A stretch of DNA of 64,000 nucleotides from Castor canadensis (Eukaryota; Chordata; Mammalia; Rodentia; Castoridae). The notes under the pieces are model-generated. The model was given only the letters and a program-made list of their open reading frames with translations, had not been told where the DNA came from and did no database searches. Positions 45,491 to 59,610 of the stretch are shown one piece after another; the stretch's first letter is position 1; the number at the start of each line of letters is the position of its first letter. A program made the translations under genes and the position numbers. The DNA lies in the NCBI RefSeq assembly GCF_047511655.1, contig NC_133390.1:92263583-92327582 (forward strand). Reading direction: 5' to 3'.

Positions 45491-48400
45491 AGGGTATGTA
45501 ATTTTTTAATGATTGTTGGGATCAATTGAAATGTCACTTTGTCTCGATTGAAGGATTTTAGTCATTGAGATATCTGTTAGAATCTGAACCTGATAAAAAG
45601 CTGAGTGCTTGCAAGCTCATGATGTCTCTTGACAAGTTGTTCACAACCTCCTGAAAGATGGACCTTTAGGGAACAGTTCCTACAGTTCTGACTCTTATGT
45701 CTAGGAAGAATTTATTGGCAAAGTGAAAGGAAGAGTGGCTTTGGGGGAAGCCATGGTGACATCTTAGAGTTCATGATAGCCATTGATGGGAAGTCCATGC
45801 TACAGACTTTGAGAGGGTTGATTTCAGAAAAGCTTAAGGGAAACATAGGTACAATTGCATTATGTTCTACATTAAAGGGAAGATGACAATATGTTTGAGA
45901 AGTTCTTAGGAATATAGTACTGAGTCTGTATATTACAAACCATGTCATAATAATTGTGTGTGTGTGAATTTTGAAAAGAAATGAGAAGTGTAATGTGGAG
46001 GGATGTCCAGGAAACTCATATTTTTGAGAGATATATGATAAAAAATAGAAAAAGCTGTATACATGGATGGTATGCATGTACAAGAATAATGTCCACAAAC
46101 TCAACTACATTCAGGTTGGCAGAAAGTGCCACTGATGGCAAACAGAAAAAATTTAAAAATTATATTCAGAACAAGAAAAGTATGAAGGAATTGGCAGAAT
46201 AATACCACTTGGAAAGAAGATACACACTGTAAATTACCCAGTGAATTTCCTTGTATATTTTTGTTGAAATTGTTTTTTTGCACTAGAAAGAGTGGGGAAA
46301 ATACTGGAAAGGGAATGCAAGCATAAAGCAATTAAGGAGAGGAGACAGTATTAGCAGTTCAGAGTACAAATCTTATGAAGCCAATAACAGCATCTGGAGT
46401 TCTCAGAGAATTCTAATGAATTAAATGAATTGTTGTTTTCTATCATAGAGAAATTGTGGAAACTGAGAAAGATGTGGGTGACAGAAGTCAGGTAATTGTC
46501 TTAAAATTCTGTTAAAAAAAGATTGTCTCTGTAGACACAACATTAATTTCTGTGAATATCTAACCATACTTCTAGTTTATCTGTCACAACCTCCCCTCAC
46601 CCATTCTTGTTGGTAATTTTTACATAATTTCAACCCTAAGTATTTCAGTATTTACTTAAAAATAAAAAGTATACTTTTATACATGACCACAATACTAGCA
46701 TAATTGGTTTATTAAACAAAGATTTTGTTTTCAACCTAAAGTGGAAAATAATCATTGGGATATAGAATGGACTGACACAAAGTCACACTAGACTTGCCTT
46801 ATTTCTTTCCTTAGCAGGATCTCTTGACTTATCAAGAAATGCAGCCAAAATGATACCGTATATCTGAACTTAATTAAGGAGTTTGACAAGATTTCCTTAA
46901 TTTGTGGGTAAGATGTAGACACACAAATTAGATTGTAATATTTAATTGAAATAATGGATTTCTGTCTAATGGAAAGGAAGTTTTCATGTTTAACCCTGAA
47001 ATTTTGAAATTTTTGCTAATGACTTGCATGAATAAAATTATCATTACATAAAAAAATTAGTAGATGGAGTTTGGACTGAATTCAATATGCTGACTTAACA
47101 AGGATGAATATATAGTCTATTATTATTTTTCAAAACTCCATTCTAAGAGACAGGACCTTTCAGTTAGCAGCAAGTACACATCTGATGAATTGTGTGATAA
47201 GGCTTTCAAAGAAGAGAGAATGTGATATGAGGTTGTACGAATACACACAGGTATTTAGAAAAACATACTTCTAACCCCATTCCTTCTCTGTCCAGTGGGC
47301 CACTTAAGAAGATACATGGAGAGGTTAAGAGATATAACAGAGAGTAACCAATGGTTAAGCTATGCCATGTAAACAATCTGTTGAAAGAACTGGTAATAAA
47401 GAGTCTCAAAATCAGAAAACCTGGGTGATGTGATATCATCTTCTGATATTTCAAAGGTTGTCATGAGAATATATTAATTAGACTTTCTGCAATGATGTAT
47501 TTGTTAACATTTTAACCAGTAGTAGAACTTCCAGAGAAGTAGATTTTGGCTTAAGATATGGAAAACTTTTCTAATGGTGAGAGCCATCTAAAAGGGACTG
47601 TGTGTTGTTTTATTTTATTTTTAAGGTTATTGGATGTGTTCCAGAATTGAGGCATCACTTATTGGGAAGTTATAGCAAGTATCCAGGCTTTGGATGATTA
47701 ACACTTAAAGTCTTTTATTTTTTATGCCTCATTTTTTAGCATTCTATGAAGCTATTTTCAGCTTCCTTGACTTCAAAGAGACCAATTTGCCAGTAAACCA
47801 ATCCAAAGGTAATTGTGTTTTAATCCTAAAGGGCTGGTACAACTTAATAGGAGTCTTGCTTAGCCTCTTTTCTCTTTAACTTTCTGCCTGATTCATGTTC
47901 GGGTGGTTTTTGGCTGCCATCCTGTCTTTCTGAAAAACTCCTTCCTTTTTGAATTTCAAGACCCTTTTATGGCATGGGTATCCACATCACCTGATTTGAG
48001 GCTAGGCTCATGGACATTTGATTGTTAGGAGTTTTGTTACACATTCTCAACAATTCCCAGTAAATATCCAATTCTTGTTTTTCACATCTGACCATCTATA
48101 GAACTTTCTATGAAAGAATATAATCTTTATACATTTCTAACCTTACAATACAGTTGCAATTAAACTGTAGACATCATAACCTATACATTAAAGTCCTTCT
48201 ATCACAAAAGAATTTATTATGAAATCCATTGGCTTTTAGGAGGGTTTGAAGTAATGGTGGAAAACATGTAGACATGAGCAGGGATATGAAAACAAATATT
48301 TGGGTGCATTTATGTATTGAAAGGGTTGTTTCAAAGATAGATATGAAGAAAATATTGGGAATTTCAGCTTTAGAGTGGATGTCCTTTCCTGTTTTTATTC

Positions 48401-48494
48401 TAAATGCTTTCTGATACTAGACAGGAGACTTGGTTATTCCATGTCCAGAATAAACACCAGTAGTAAGAAAAGGATAAAGGGAAATAGTGCTTGA
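45491..48494. other. Unique non-coding sequence
   Basis: No gene supported. A short GT run lies at 45956-45965. The 130-codon minus frame 45712-46104 has no recognisable domain. Confidence 0.35.
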
Positions 48495-48680
48495 TTTATC
48501 TTTTTATCTCATTCAATCCCTGAAACAAATGTTAGAAGCAAGAGGGAAAAGATGTGGATAAAGAAAGAGTTTAGGAGTTTGAATATTTACTCAAGACAGC
48601 TACGAAGCTGTAGAGTGGTGATTTGCATTTACAGGTCACACTACATATTCTGTTACATGGATAGAGGTGGGGAGGTCTCA
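48495..48680 (+). mobile_element. Possible MIR relic
   Basis: TCTCATTCAATCCCTGAAAC, then AAAAGATGTGGATAAAGAAA, ACTCAAGACAGCTACGAAG follows the MIR core pattern loosely. Confidence 0.35.
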
Positions 48681-50589
48681 AGATCTAATATGCAGGTGTG
48701 GGGCAATGAGACCATACCTATCTTTTCATCATTTTAAGCAAAAAATGGTTATTTGCTTTTAATGGAAAACTTGCAAGATTAAAATATTGGATTTTTGGAA
48801 CCCCTGTGAGTTCAAAGCAGACAGTTCATTTTAAGAAATCACAGATACATGCAAATTTGTGAGCCATCAAATAGATGGAGCAGGCAGCTCAAAGCATTTT
48901 GTAACACATGAAAAAGCAAAGGCTGTTCTTTTATAATTCCATAGCTGCCCCTGGGAGCCAATGTGGTAAATTTGCTCAACCTCAAGTGTTTCAGGTGACA
49001 AGATTAAATCAATATGAGAAAAGGTTTTCTGACCTCCGAATACCTTAGGTTCAGTGGGATCTTCTGGAGAGGAATGCCACTCCAGGCTCAGGGCTGTGGG
49101 AAGCCTTTGACAGCTGGTGGCATGTTGGTGGAAGGCTGAGATAGTGCTCTCCTTATCTCCTGATTACACTGCTTTTTTAGAAGCTATCCCTAGGGTAAAT
49201 CTCTTCAATTGATTTTGTTGTCAGGAGTCAGTTCAAGTTCACATAGGAAAAGAAGATTAGTACCTCACTGGTTAAGTGCTTTAGCAATTTGCCCTACATG
49301 TTAAATTACGGGCTTTATCAGCTCAGAGCTGTTTAATTTCCAGAGCAGGGTGAAAATGATACCATTTGGGTCAACTGTTGATCTTCACATTTCAGTCACT
49401 GGGGAGTTTAGTAGATTGAACTTCTCTGTAAGTTTAGTAAAATTCTCCAAGTTCTGGGACTGAATTTTCAATATTGCTGGCAGTCCATGTCTCTCTTGCT
49501 AAATTGCTTGGTCACATTTTGTGAATTGCTGTAGAGTCTGTCTCTACAGTTGGTTCCAATTTCTTTACATAACTATAAGGATTTGTTGAAAATGATTGCT
49601 AGTGTTTGTGATGATTCTCAGTTTGTGTAGTTTTGAGAGATGCCTTGCAAATAGAGTAAAACAGTAACATTGCAGTGATATGTGACAAAAAAAGCTGCAG
49701 TCCAGATCAAAATCAAACAGCTGGAATAAATCACAGTGCTAGTCCCCAAATTCTACTGTGTCTATTTGAGGGAAGGCAATATCTTATTCCCTCCATAATC
49801 TTTGTCATCCTCTGGCAATCCTTACTGAAACTTCTAAATCTCTTCTTTTTGTAAATCATTTCACTCTCCCTGGAAATTTCTAATAGTTATATCCAGACTA
49901 ACTGGATTTCTATTTTGCAAATCAATTTTTAAGAAGCAATGAGAAATAGTTCTAGTGAATACTTTTGTTGGATATTGGAAGAGGTTTTATGATCATCTCC
50001 CACTGTGTTATTCTTACTTCTAAGTACTTCTCAAAAAATAGAAGAGCATTATGTTTACAAAATAATCTCTTGTCATTTCTCTGAAAGCAGAGTAATGTAT
50101 TTCAATCCTGACTTGTCCCTAGTCTCCTTGGTTTCTGGTCATTTTTCTTCTCCTTTACAGACCTCTACCTGCCCTGTTGCTTCTCTTACTTCTTCTGTCT
50201 TTTCCACAGCTGCTGGTTGAATGGCATTTCGAAGGTGGATTTGGTATGCTTGTATATTGAAAATAAGCAAGGAGCATGCAGATATAGTAAATATCAGGTA
50301 TTTATTAGCTAATCTCAGTGTTGACAACTGAAAAAAGAATTCCAGAAGAAATGTTTTTCAAATTGTGATCTGAAGGATGGATACATAAGTGTTACCCAGG
50401 TAGAGAAAAAAGGCAGGGACAAAGACCCAAAAAATATGAAAGACTGATATGAATGGGAACTACAGGTGATTTAGTATGTGGTAGCATAATATAAAGAGGG
50501 AAAGGAGGAAGACATGTGGTTGAAGCATGCAGGGCCAGATTAGGAAAAGTCATTACCAATTTTAATTTACTTTGCTAAGGAATCTAATA
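48681..50589. other. Unique non-coding sequence
   Basis: No gene seen. 48830-49120 is free of simple repeats and could be conserved non-coding DNA, untested. Confidence 0.35.
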
Positions 50590-52080
50590 TTGCCTCATTT
50601 CCTTCTCACTCAGATAACTTTCATTTCTCCATCAGATCTTAGCTCCCTCAATACCTTTTGAAGAAACCTTTCCCAACTTTCTCTCTGACCAGGCTAGATT
50701 CCGAATTATCTCTATGATACTTGTAAGATTATTCTTTATAAGATAAGCAAAATAGAGGAAATCTGCACTATTGCAGATAGACCTGCTGGAAGACTCTAGC
50801 ACTCTATCTCTCTTTTTGGTATGTTGTTCTGGAAGTTACTTGGTAAAATGGAGTAATCAACCATAAGTAAGCTTTCCTTACTGCTTCCTGGAAGCAGTAT
50901 TTTTGTCTTCTATGCTGTATAACGATTTCATACAATGGGTCCTGAGTGTATTGCAATATCTTCAATCACTTGTCTGCATTCTCCTCTTCCTTCTTCTGTG
51001 TCCCTTCCACATAGGTATTTTCCAGGGGTCTACCCTAATACCTGTTCTTTCCTTCCCAGTTCAACTTCCCCCACACTATCACATCTGCCCTCATGACTTC
51101 TGCTGCTACTTAGTGAGCCTCAAATTTGCATCAACTCTGTCTAACATTCGCTTCTCACTTGGGCTCCAGTTGCATTTTTGTAAGAAATGATTGAAACTTT
51201 CACTTTGATCTGTTGAAGACATTTCATATTGTATGCCCAAAGTTGAGTTCAACATTCTTCTCCTATTAGCATTGCTTCTTCACCCACATTCCCCGAGATG
51301 CCATAGAATCACATCTGACTTTTCCTTCTTCCTAATTCCTTCACTTTTCCCTTTTTGCTCTTCTGATCATGTGCTGTGGAGGCCCATTTCTTAGATATCT
51401 CCAGGATATTTCTCCTCTATCTCTATCTTTCCCAAGAGAATATCTTGCTATTCTTCCTGCTTAAGACCTCATTTCCAATTTAGCTATCAGTGGATTGTCC
51501 ACAATATTATCTCCAGAATTAGCATTCCAAAATACACAGGAATGTGACCAAGTGACAACTTGCTCATTGTGTATTTTCTTTAGGATGGCATTTAAGCTTC
51601 TTGGTACGACACCATCCACATCACCTTTTATTATCTCATCCACCAGTCATCCCCTCTGGTCATGCAGGCCTGTCCTATCTTCACACACTTGCTGGCTTCT
51701 GTAGTTTTGCGTGTGTGTTTCTACTGCCATCAGTTCCCTTTTCTTCCTTCTTTGCCTGGATAGCTTCTCAAATCTTCAGGTACCAAGAGTTAGTGACCAA
51801 CATCATTCTTGGTGTTTCCAGAGGATTAGGTATTTGCCTTTGTAGTAAATGTCATAAAAATAATAGTCAGATGCATGTATATATAATTTTAGCTATTTTA
51901 TTTTCTGTGTGTACTCTTCTAAATAGGAAACATGAAAATTGGGGCAGTATCTTATATCTCACTCATTTTTGCATTTCTAGAGTTTAGTAAAATGTTTGAA
52001 TCTAGACTACATGGTAGGGATTTGAATTTCTTTTTGTAAAGTTAAAGTTAATAAATATTACTGTGTGTTGGATGAATATG
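50590..52080 (+). mobile_element. L2-like ancient LINE relics
   Basis: Several blocks match the L2 style in sense orientation: CTTTCCCAACTTTCTCTCTG near 50670, GGATGGCATTTAAGCTTCTT near 51583, TTTGCCTGGATAGCTTCTC near 51750 and AATAAATATTACTGTG ending near 52070. They may be one strongly decayed L2 or more than one. No intact frame. The 128-codon frame 51601-51987 is not recognisable. Confidence 0.42.
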
Positions 52081-52124
52081 CTGCTGTTTAGAACATGAAC
52101 AGAAAGAAACAGTTGTCAGGACCA

Positions 52125-53165
52125 AGAGGCAAACCATAGAATGTGAAAAAATCTTTACAAAATATTTAACAGATAAAGGATTAATATCCAGAATATACAA
52201 AGAGCTCCAAAAACTAAACATCAGAAGAATAATCCAATTACTACATGGGCAAATGAGTTGAACAGACAATTCTTAGAAGAAATATAAATGGACAATAAAT
52301 ACATGAAGTGAAGTTCAACATCTTTAGCCATAAAGGAAATGCAAATCAAAACTACATGAAGATTCTATCTCACCCCTGTCAGATTGGCCATCACCAAGAA
52401 AATAAACAATAACCAGTGCCGGTGAGAATGTGGGTGTAAAAGAAATCTCATATGCTATTGTAGGAATGCAAACTAGTGCAACCACTATGGAAATCAGTAT
52501 GGAGGCTCCTCAAAAAACTGAAAATAGATTTATGTAATAACCCTGCTATACCCTCTCTTGGGCATATATCTGAAGGAATAGAAGTCAATTTATAAGACAG
52601 ATACCTGTGTACCCATATTTATGCAACTCTCTTCACAATTGCGAAACTGTGGAATCAGTAGAGGTGCCCAAAAACTGATGAATGGATAAAGAAAAAAATA
52701 TATAAAATGGAATACTATTCAGCCTTAAAGAAAAATTAAATTATGTCATTTGCAAAAAAATGGATGGAACTGGAGATGATCATGGTGAGCAAAATAAGCC
52801 AAGCTTAAAAGGTCAAATATCACCAGGTTACATTCATTTGTGGAACCCAGACCTTAAATGATAATGATGATGATTATAATAACAAGACCTGAATGTATAT
52901 GGTAGACTGGGGGGATCAGCGGGAGGGGGAAGAGGGAAAAGAAAAAGACAGTGAGGGGTGAAGAGGATGGAAGTATGCTGCATATATACATATGAAGACA
53001 GCATAATGAAACCCACCAAGCACTGTGTGAGAGAGGAGGGAAGAAAGAAAGGGGGAGTGGGAATATAATGGAGGAGGTGAACTTGTTCAAGGTACACTGT
53101 ATACATGTGTCACAATGAAATCCCCTCATATAAAATTAAATAAAATAATTAAATGAATAAAAAAG
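52125..53165 (+). mobile_element. Old 5'-truncated L1, 3' end
   Basis: Starts within the ORF2 C-terminal region (AAAAAATCTTTACAAAATAT, GGATTAATATCCAGAATATA), passes GTTTATGCAA-type and GGAATACTATTCAGCCTTAA landmarks, then a purine-rich 3' UTR (GCGGGAGGGGGAAGAGGG) and an A/T-rich tail with TAAAT repeats. Broken by stops and indels. It is a third, older L1 lineage with a 3' UTR different from types A and B. Confidence 0.85.
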
Positions 53166-55324
53166 AAATTTCCCCCCAAAAGGTAAATATAAAGAAACAA
53201 TCAATGGGCATTTTCTTTGGACAGCCAGTGTTTACTGAATAGCTTGCTAAATATGAAAAGGTGAAAACATGGTTGACATATATTTAACTTTAATATAAAC
53301 AGCAGGTATTAATAATCCCCCTTTTAGAAGGGAATAAGTAGAGCCTTACAAAGGTTAGATATAAAAATTGCCTGCTTTTGCTTTCCTTCCAGGTTTCCCG
53401 CAGGTAGGAGAGAGCAACAGAGATTAATGCAGTATCATTAGGCTGAGACAGAGGAAGGGGCTAGGTGATCCAGACAGATGCATGGGAAGACATACTCATT
53501 TTAGAGGAGATAAATTAATCCACAATGAAGCAGTGATACCACAACCTGGAAACAGAGGGCAAATCTATATAAGAGTCATTGCAGAGGTTGCCCTGCATTT
53601 GGAAGAAAATGCATTTACTTACAATTTCAAGCCATGGCATTTTCTACTGAATGATGAAATTATTATTCAGTGATAAAAGTGACTTTGAGTGGTAAACTAG
53701 GTATGTGCTCGGCTCATTGGCAGACTGATGAGAAATTTTACTACATTCCATGTCAGGGGTTAGGCAATAAAAGCATTTCATTCTGAAGTTAAAATCCATT
53801 TCAGTCAAGTGGATTACAAATAATTATATTGTAGCATCAACTCACAATTTTCCAGTTTTAGAAAAGGCAGAATTGTAAATGAAAGTTAGGTTAGAATAGG
53901 AATTTAAAATAATGATGTACATGGAATGTTACAGTTGAAAAGGAATTTATGAGCATCTAATTTATCCAGAGAAAACTGGGGCTCTACAAAGTCAAGTGAC
54001 TTGTTCTAAAGTCGTTGGAGTCAATGGCCAAGCCTTCGCAGGCAAAGAGAACTGAGTGCTGGCTTTAACATGCTTTCCAATCACAATCAGCCCTGATTCC
54101 TTTGTAAGAATGAGGGTACTCTCCTAAGAGCAGTGCCTTTGAAGGTTTTTAACTAGTTTCATCCAGTTATTATTCTAATATTTAAGAGGATTTGTTTAAA
54201 TAAAGAGCTACATTTCTACATAATATTCATGCCCTTACAAAATAATAAGTCAACTTGGAAAAGTATTTTTTTTCTCCAGAAAACTTATAGGAACATGCTA
54301 CATCAGTTTAAGAAGTACTTTATAACCAATAATTTCTTGACCTTTGCAAAGGTAACTAGTATAAAATGATGCTTGCAAGCTGCCAGAGCAAAGTATTTCC
54401 TTGCTCAAGCAGGTCGATTTAGCATATGTTTGTACTCTGTTCTTAACACAGTCAAGTTGATGTGGAAGACTCATGTCTATTTCCCATATTGCATCTTCTA
54501 CAACTTCCCTTGATGAAGTGCTGCTCATTTGAATAGTAATACATGTTCTTCTAGTTTGAGTGAAAGGAAGTAGAAATCAAGAAGTAAAGGGGGAGCTACA
54601 TGTAGAAGATGTGGGAACCTGGGAAGTAACTCTCAAAATCTCCTTCAACTGCCCTTATCTAACATTTTCATAATGCTGAATTAATTACAAAGGCTTTGGT
54701 ATATTCAAGCCATTTTATCTTTATAATGGCCTTCAGCATTATTATTGTGGACCTGTAATAACTTTTAACTATTGCAATGAAAACCAAGCTCAAAGATTCT
54801 GTATGATTTTCTCCATGTGACACACTTAGAATATTACAGAGTTGGGAATTGGTGAAAGTCTGAAGACTCCTGTCCAGAATTCTCTCCTCCCCTCCCAGTT
54901 ACTTCATATCTATCGTGAGAACCCGACCCAAGACAACAGTATTTTAACTTCTCGGAGACATATATCAGATACACTGGTGCCTGTAATTGAAGGCTCAATG
55001 ATTCAGTCTTTCAAAGAAAGTTTCTTGCAATTCTGTCTTCTAGGCTTCCAATAATTATCCAATAGGTGAGTTTCCAAGATGTTTGTTGAAATAAGATGAC
55101 AACATTTACAAAGACAATTCTTTGAATTTTTCCAGTAAGAATTCAAGTTTCTCTAGAGCAGAGATTATGCTGTTTTGTTCCATGAATCTACTTCATTCCC
55201 ATCCCCATATCATTTGCTAGCATGATATTCTACCCAGAGAGAGCTTTTGATATGGTAAGTTTCCAGTGATATAAATCTCCAAATTTTCATTTAGCTGTAA
55301 GACTTTATAATCTTTATAAAAATA
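53166..55324. other. Unique sequence with MIR-like scraps
   Basis: No gene supported. MIR-like fragments: 53300-53375, 53935-54040 (ACTGGGGCTCTACAAAGTCA, then AGTGACTTG) and 54685-54830 (GCCATTTTATCTTTATAATG). Each is weak on its own. Confidence 0.35.
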
Positions 55325-55368
55325 TTTATATTATACTGTCATTGCCTTTATATTATACTGCCATTGCA
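55325..55368 (+). repeat. 22-bp tandem duplication
   Basis: TTTATATTATACTGTCATTG CC (55325-55346) is followed directly by the same unit with two changes (55347-55368). Confidence 0.9.
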
Positions 55369-55802
55369 TTTCAGAAACTCAATTATAACTTTATGCAATA
55401 GTAATATAGGTACAATCAAACTACCAAAATCTTCACATTTTCTACCCTAAATCCAATTTTCATTGTATAAATAATTACAAATGTTCCATACATATAAATA
55501 ATAGTTGTGTGTCTGTTTGTTTGTGAATAAGTTTTTTGTATGTACTTGTTCCCAGTTCTACATATCAGCTCCCAACACACATAAAGAAGCAACCTGATCA
55601 GCATAAACTAATGTTTTATAATTCGATTGTATGGGTGTGTGAAGACAGCATGGCCATAACCTTCTTCTCTATTTTTTAAAAAAAATTGCATATCAAAAAT
55701 AATGTATTTGAAAAAATATAATCCATAGAAAAGAAAGTTGAAAAGACCTTAAAAGTGGTAAACCCTTCACCTGTCAATATGGTGTCATATCTGTATCCCT
55801 CT
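55369..55802. other. Unique non-coding sequence
   Basis: AT-rich, nothing recognised. Confidence 0.4.
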
Positions 55803-55890
55803 ATTTTTTATTGGTGGTACTATGGTTTGAACTCAGGGTCTTACACTTTGTAGGCAGGTGCTCTTCCACTTGAGTCACTCCACTAGCTCT
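55803..55890 (-). mobile_element. ID-like SINE, antisense
   Basis: TATTTTTTATTGGTGGTACT then ATGGTTTGAACTCAGGGTCT, GTAGGCAGGTGCTCTTCCAC, TTGAGTCACTCCACTAGC is the complement of the ID-like unit, with box B as GTTTGAAC. Confidence 0.8.
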
Positions 55891-57999
55891 CTGTTATTCC
55901 TCTGCCTCTCTCTATTCTCCCCCTTATCCTCCTTTATCTTTGTCACTCTCTCCACACTTAGAGACCATGTGGCTAGCTACTACCTTCCTCTCTTCATCTG
56001 TGAAAAAATCAAGCCTATACTACCCATCAAATCATATCTTTTATTGGTAATGCCATTTGCATGTATTTTAATTTTCTGCAATCAAATTCTTATAGATTGC
56101 AGAGATGATATTTTGTCTAAATACTTAAGTATGATCTGCATCTTTCTAGGGAGAGGCATTCTCCAACCTATGAAAATCAACATTGATGTAATAATATTAT
56201 TCACTCTACTGTTCATAGTCAAATTTCCCCAATCACATCCCACATTTCCTTAGTTAAATTATTATTCTTGTTGTTGTTTTTAGGCTAAGTGGACATATAA
56301 ATAATTTTCTTTTCCATGTTGAAAGTAATGTTAAAAATGGTATTCTCTTCCATGATCTGTCTTCTGTTAACCTTGCTCCATGAAATATCCTTTTACTAAT
56401 TCCACCAAGTGCAACATGCTTCTCAAATTTTCTGTTCAGAGTCTCCAGGACCTTTCTCAGTTTTGATAATTCAGCAGGACTTAAAAAAATCTTAGAAAAG
56501 CTGTTATATTCATGGTTATAGGGAAAAATATGGATTAAAATCAGCAAATGAAAAAGTCACGCAGGGTAGACGCCAAGTAAAACCAGGCTCAAGCTTCCAT
56601 GTGGTTTCTCTCAGTGGATTCATGAATAGCTCTTATTTTCTCTGTGACAGAGTGAGACAACATTCATAATACGTAATTTACCAGAGAAGCTCATTTGAGC
56701 TTTGGTGTTCATGATTTTTATTGGCGGTCAGTGATGTAGACATGGAGAACCTATTGAGTTCCTACCTTACTCCTTGACTCTTGCCTTGGAGATCAACTAA
56801 CACAGTGTGGCCCTGGGCTCCTGGAGAACAAAAATAGGTATTCACATATATCTCCAGGTTGTCATAACTCTCTGATATGGTTAAGGCCTCATGTATACAA
56901 AGACACTAATCAGACAGGATTTCCCAAGTACTTATAAGATTATCTGACAGGTATCAATCAAGAGCCAGTCCTTTCTTTTGAATTTTTGAGTACATCATGG
57001 CTGCTAAGTTTACCATTTACTGCACATTTACACAAATGTCTTCATTAATTTTTGAATTAACAGTTTTTTCAGAAAAAAGTTTCTTTCCTTATCTCTTTTG
57101 GCTCTTCTTTCTCTTTTATACTTATGAATCTTCAAATGGCTCTAATTAGAACTGAAAGTGGTGCATGTTAGTGGTACATACACTTCAAGGAAAAGGGATG
57201 GCATAATTTTCTAAAGAAAAGTTAGACATAAAAACAAATCAGTACTGTGATTTCTAATATTCTGTTTAAAAGCTCAACAATAATTTCTCGGTTTCTTCAT
57301 CTAATTAAACTCATTTTTCCCCTCAAGAACCAGCATTCATGGTAAATTGTATTTAATTTGTTTCTGTTTTGTATAATCACTAGTTTCATAATCTGGTATT
57401 TTTTTAGTGTTTTTCACGGGATTTTTGAAGTATTTGTGCTCTAGTAAAGCTTATGTAATGTTTTTGAATTGACTTAAGAACTCAGTCACCATTTAGAGCA
57501 CTGATACTCTATACAGCTATAGACAAGGTCACCAGCACTTTATTGAAAATTAATTTTAGGAATATAGTTTCTTGTAATTCTAAGATTGCTTGTATTTTCT
57601 GGATTTAAACCAAAGTCCTTCTCTTTTGCCCAATTTATAGATATTGTTTTACATAGCGATACAAGTCATTTGTTAAAAACAAGGTTAATTCTTAACCCAT
57701 TCAATTTTCAGAATGCTAATGAATTATATTTATTCACTGATCATTTTCTGTTTAACTCTAGAATATTTCATGGTTTTGTAGGGTATGTTACTAAGTCTTA
57801 CATGTACACACCAGAATCTACTATGGCATGTTTAGCCAGAAAAGTATTTATTGACAGAAATAGAGGGCTCAAAGTTTCATTTAGAGGTTGAAAAAAGACA
57901 TGCTATAGTAGGCTGAACTGTTCTCAGAATCCTCATGAAGGACCAGGCAACCAATGGAACTGCTGTCTTGCTAGGAGTTGAAGCTTCTTTTTCTTTCTT
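55891..57999. other. Unique non-coding sequence
   Basis: No gene supported. 56690-56960 has an LTR-like feel (TTTATTGGCGGTCAGTG) but I cannot assign it. Frames of 97-131 codons lack known motifs. Confidence 0.35.
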
Positions 58000-59490
58000 T
58001 TCTTTGTTAGCATATTATTGTGGTTTTGGGAGTATACGGTTATATTTTAAAAAGTACCTACAATATGTCTTAGTTAGATTCACCTCTCCATCATTCTCCT
58101 TTATCCACCCTACCTCCCTTCAATGAGAGTTTCAACAGTCTCATTGTTCCATTTTCATACATGAGTATATGATATCTCCACCATATTCACCCTCCACACA
58201 TTTCTTATGTTCTCCTTCCTCCACTGGTACCAATCCCAAGACAGGACCTGCTTTACCTTCTTTTCCTTCATTTTTGAAAAATGACATTTTTGTTTGTTTA
58301 AGATAGCTACACAGGGAGTTTCATTATGACATTTCCATGTATACATGTATTATATGCCGAATTGGTTCATCTCCATTTTTCCCCTTTCTACTTTATTCCC
58401 CTTCTCATGGTGATTTCAACAGGTTTAAATATTCTATATTCATTCTTTTATAGAAAGTACATCAACCATACTCACTTTCTTTATTTCCTTCTTTTGCCCT
58501 CTTCTCATTAGTACCCTCCCCTAGTGTGACCTGTTTTTCATTGTTGTCCCTCATTGTTTAGGTGTCTATTCAATAGGATTTTTGCTTTGGTATTATACTT
58601 GTACATGTATTGTGCTTAAGTCAATCTACCCACCCCCCTCTATTGTACTTTCTCGCTCTTTCCCCTATCCAGTTTTGTTTAACAGTTTCCAGTGTCTTTT
58701 TCCTACAGAGATGTGATGTATCTCATTATTATTCACTATCTTTCTTTCCTTTTTTCTTCTTCCCTTAGTATCTTCTACCATCCCACTTTTCAGTAAATGT
58801 TCTGTGAATATTTGTATGTATGTGTAATATTGCTTATATTTGTTTTGGGCTTATATTCTGTATGGGAAACTTGTGGTCTTGTTCTCCAGTTCCATCTATT
58901 TACCTGCAAATGACAAAATTTCATTATTCTTTATGGCTGAATAAAATTTCATTCTATATAAGTATCACATTTTCTTAATCCATTTTTCAGCTGTGGAGCA
59001 TCTTGGCTGTTTCCATAGCTTGGTTATTGTGAATAATACTGCAATAAATATGGGTGTGCACATGTATTTATTGTAACCTGACTTACATACTTTCTGGTAT
59101 ATTCCCAGAAGAGGAATTGCTGGATCATGTGGCGGTTCTATTTATAGTTTTTTGAGGAGCCTCCATACTGTTTTCCATGGTGGTTGTTCTAATTTACATT
59201 CCCACCAGTAGTGTATGATGTTTCCTTTTCTCCCACATTCTCACCAATATTTCTTGTTGTTTGTGTTCTTGATGGTAGCCTTTCTAACAGGAGTGAGGTG
59301 GAATCTCAATGTTGTTTTAATTTGCATTTCCTTTATGGCCAAGTATGTTGAGTGTTTTTTTACTCATTTGCACTTCTTCCTTTGAAAAACCTCTGTACAG
59401 TTCACTTGCCCATTTCTTCATTCGGTCATTGATTCTTTGGGAGTTTAGTTTTTCGAGCTGCCTGTAATATTCAGGTTATTAGTCTTGAAG
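58000..59490 (-). mobile_element. Old L1, antisense 3' part
   Basis: Plus-strand landmarks are complements of L1 3' UTR and the ORF2 C-terminus: GAGTTTCATTATGACATTTC, TTTATGGCTGAATAAAATTT, ATCTTGGCTGTTTCCATAGC, GGAATTGCTGGATCATGTGG, GGAGTGAGGTGGAATCTCAA. Two similar 3' UTR stretches in series (58010-58270 and 58290 onward) hint at two overlapping copies or an internal duplication. No open frame survives. Confidence 0.8.
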
Positions 59491-59514
59491 CTGCTCTTCA
59501 AGAAGTCACCATTA

Positions 59515-59610
59515 GGGCTGGTGGCATGGGCAAAGTGATAGAGTGCCTGCCTAGCAAGTATGAGGCCCTGAGTTCAAGCCTCAGTACTGCCAATAAATAA
59601 ATAAAAACAA
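59515..59610 (+). mobile_element. ID-like SINE, well preserved
   Basis: GGGCTGGTGGCATGGGCAAA, GTGATAGAGTGCCTGCCTAG, CAAGTATGAGGCCCTGAGTT and box B GTTCAAGCC (59572-59580), then CAATAAATAAATAAAAAC as tail. Among the clearest copies in the window. The GAGGCCCTGAGTTCAA core is the basis of the castorimorph guess. Confidence 0.88.

Noticed and set aside
52834-53106. Overlapping minus-strand frames rich in Pro/Leu
   Set aside because: They are reverse readings of the purine-rich L1 3' UTR.
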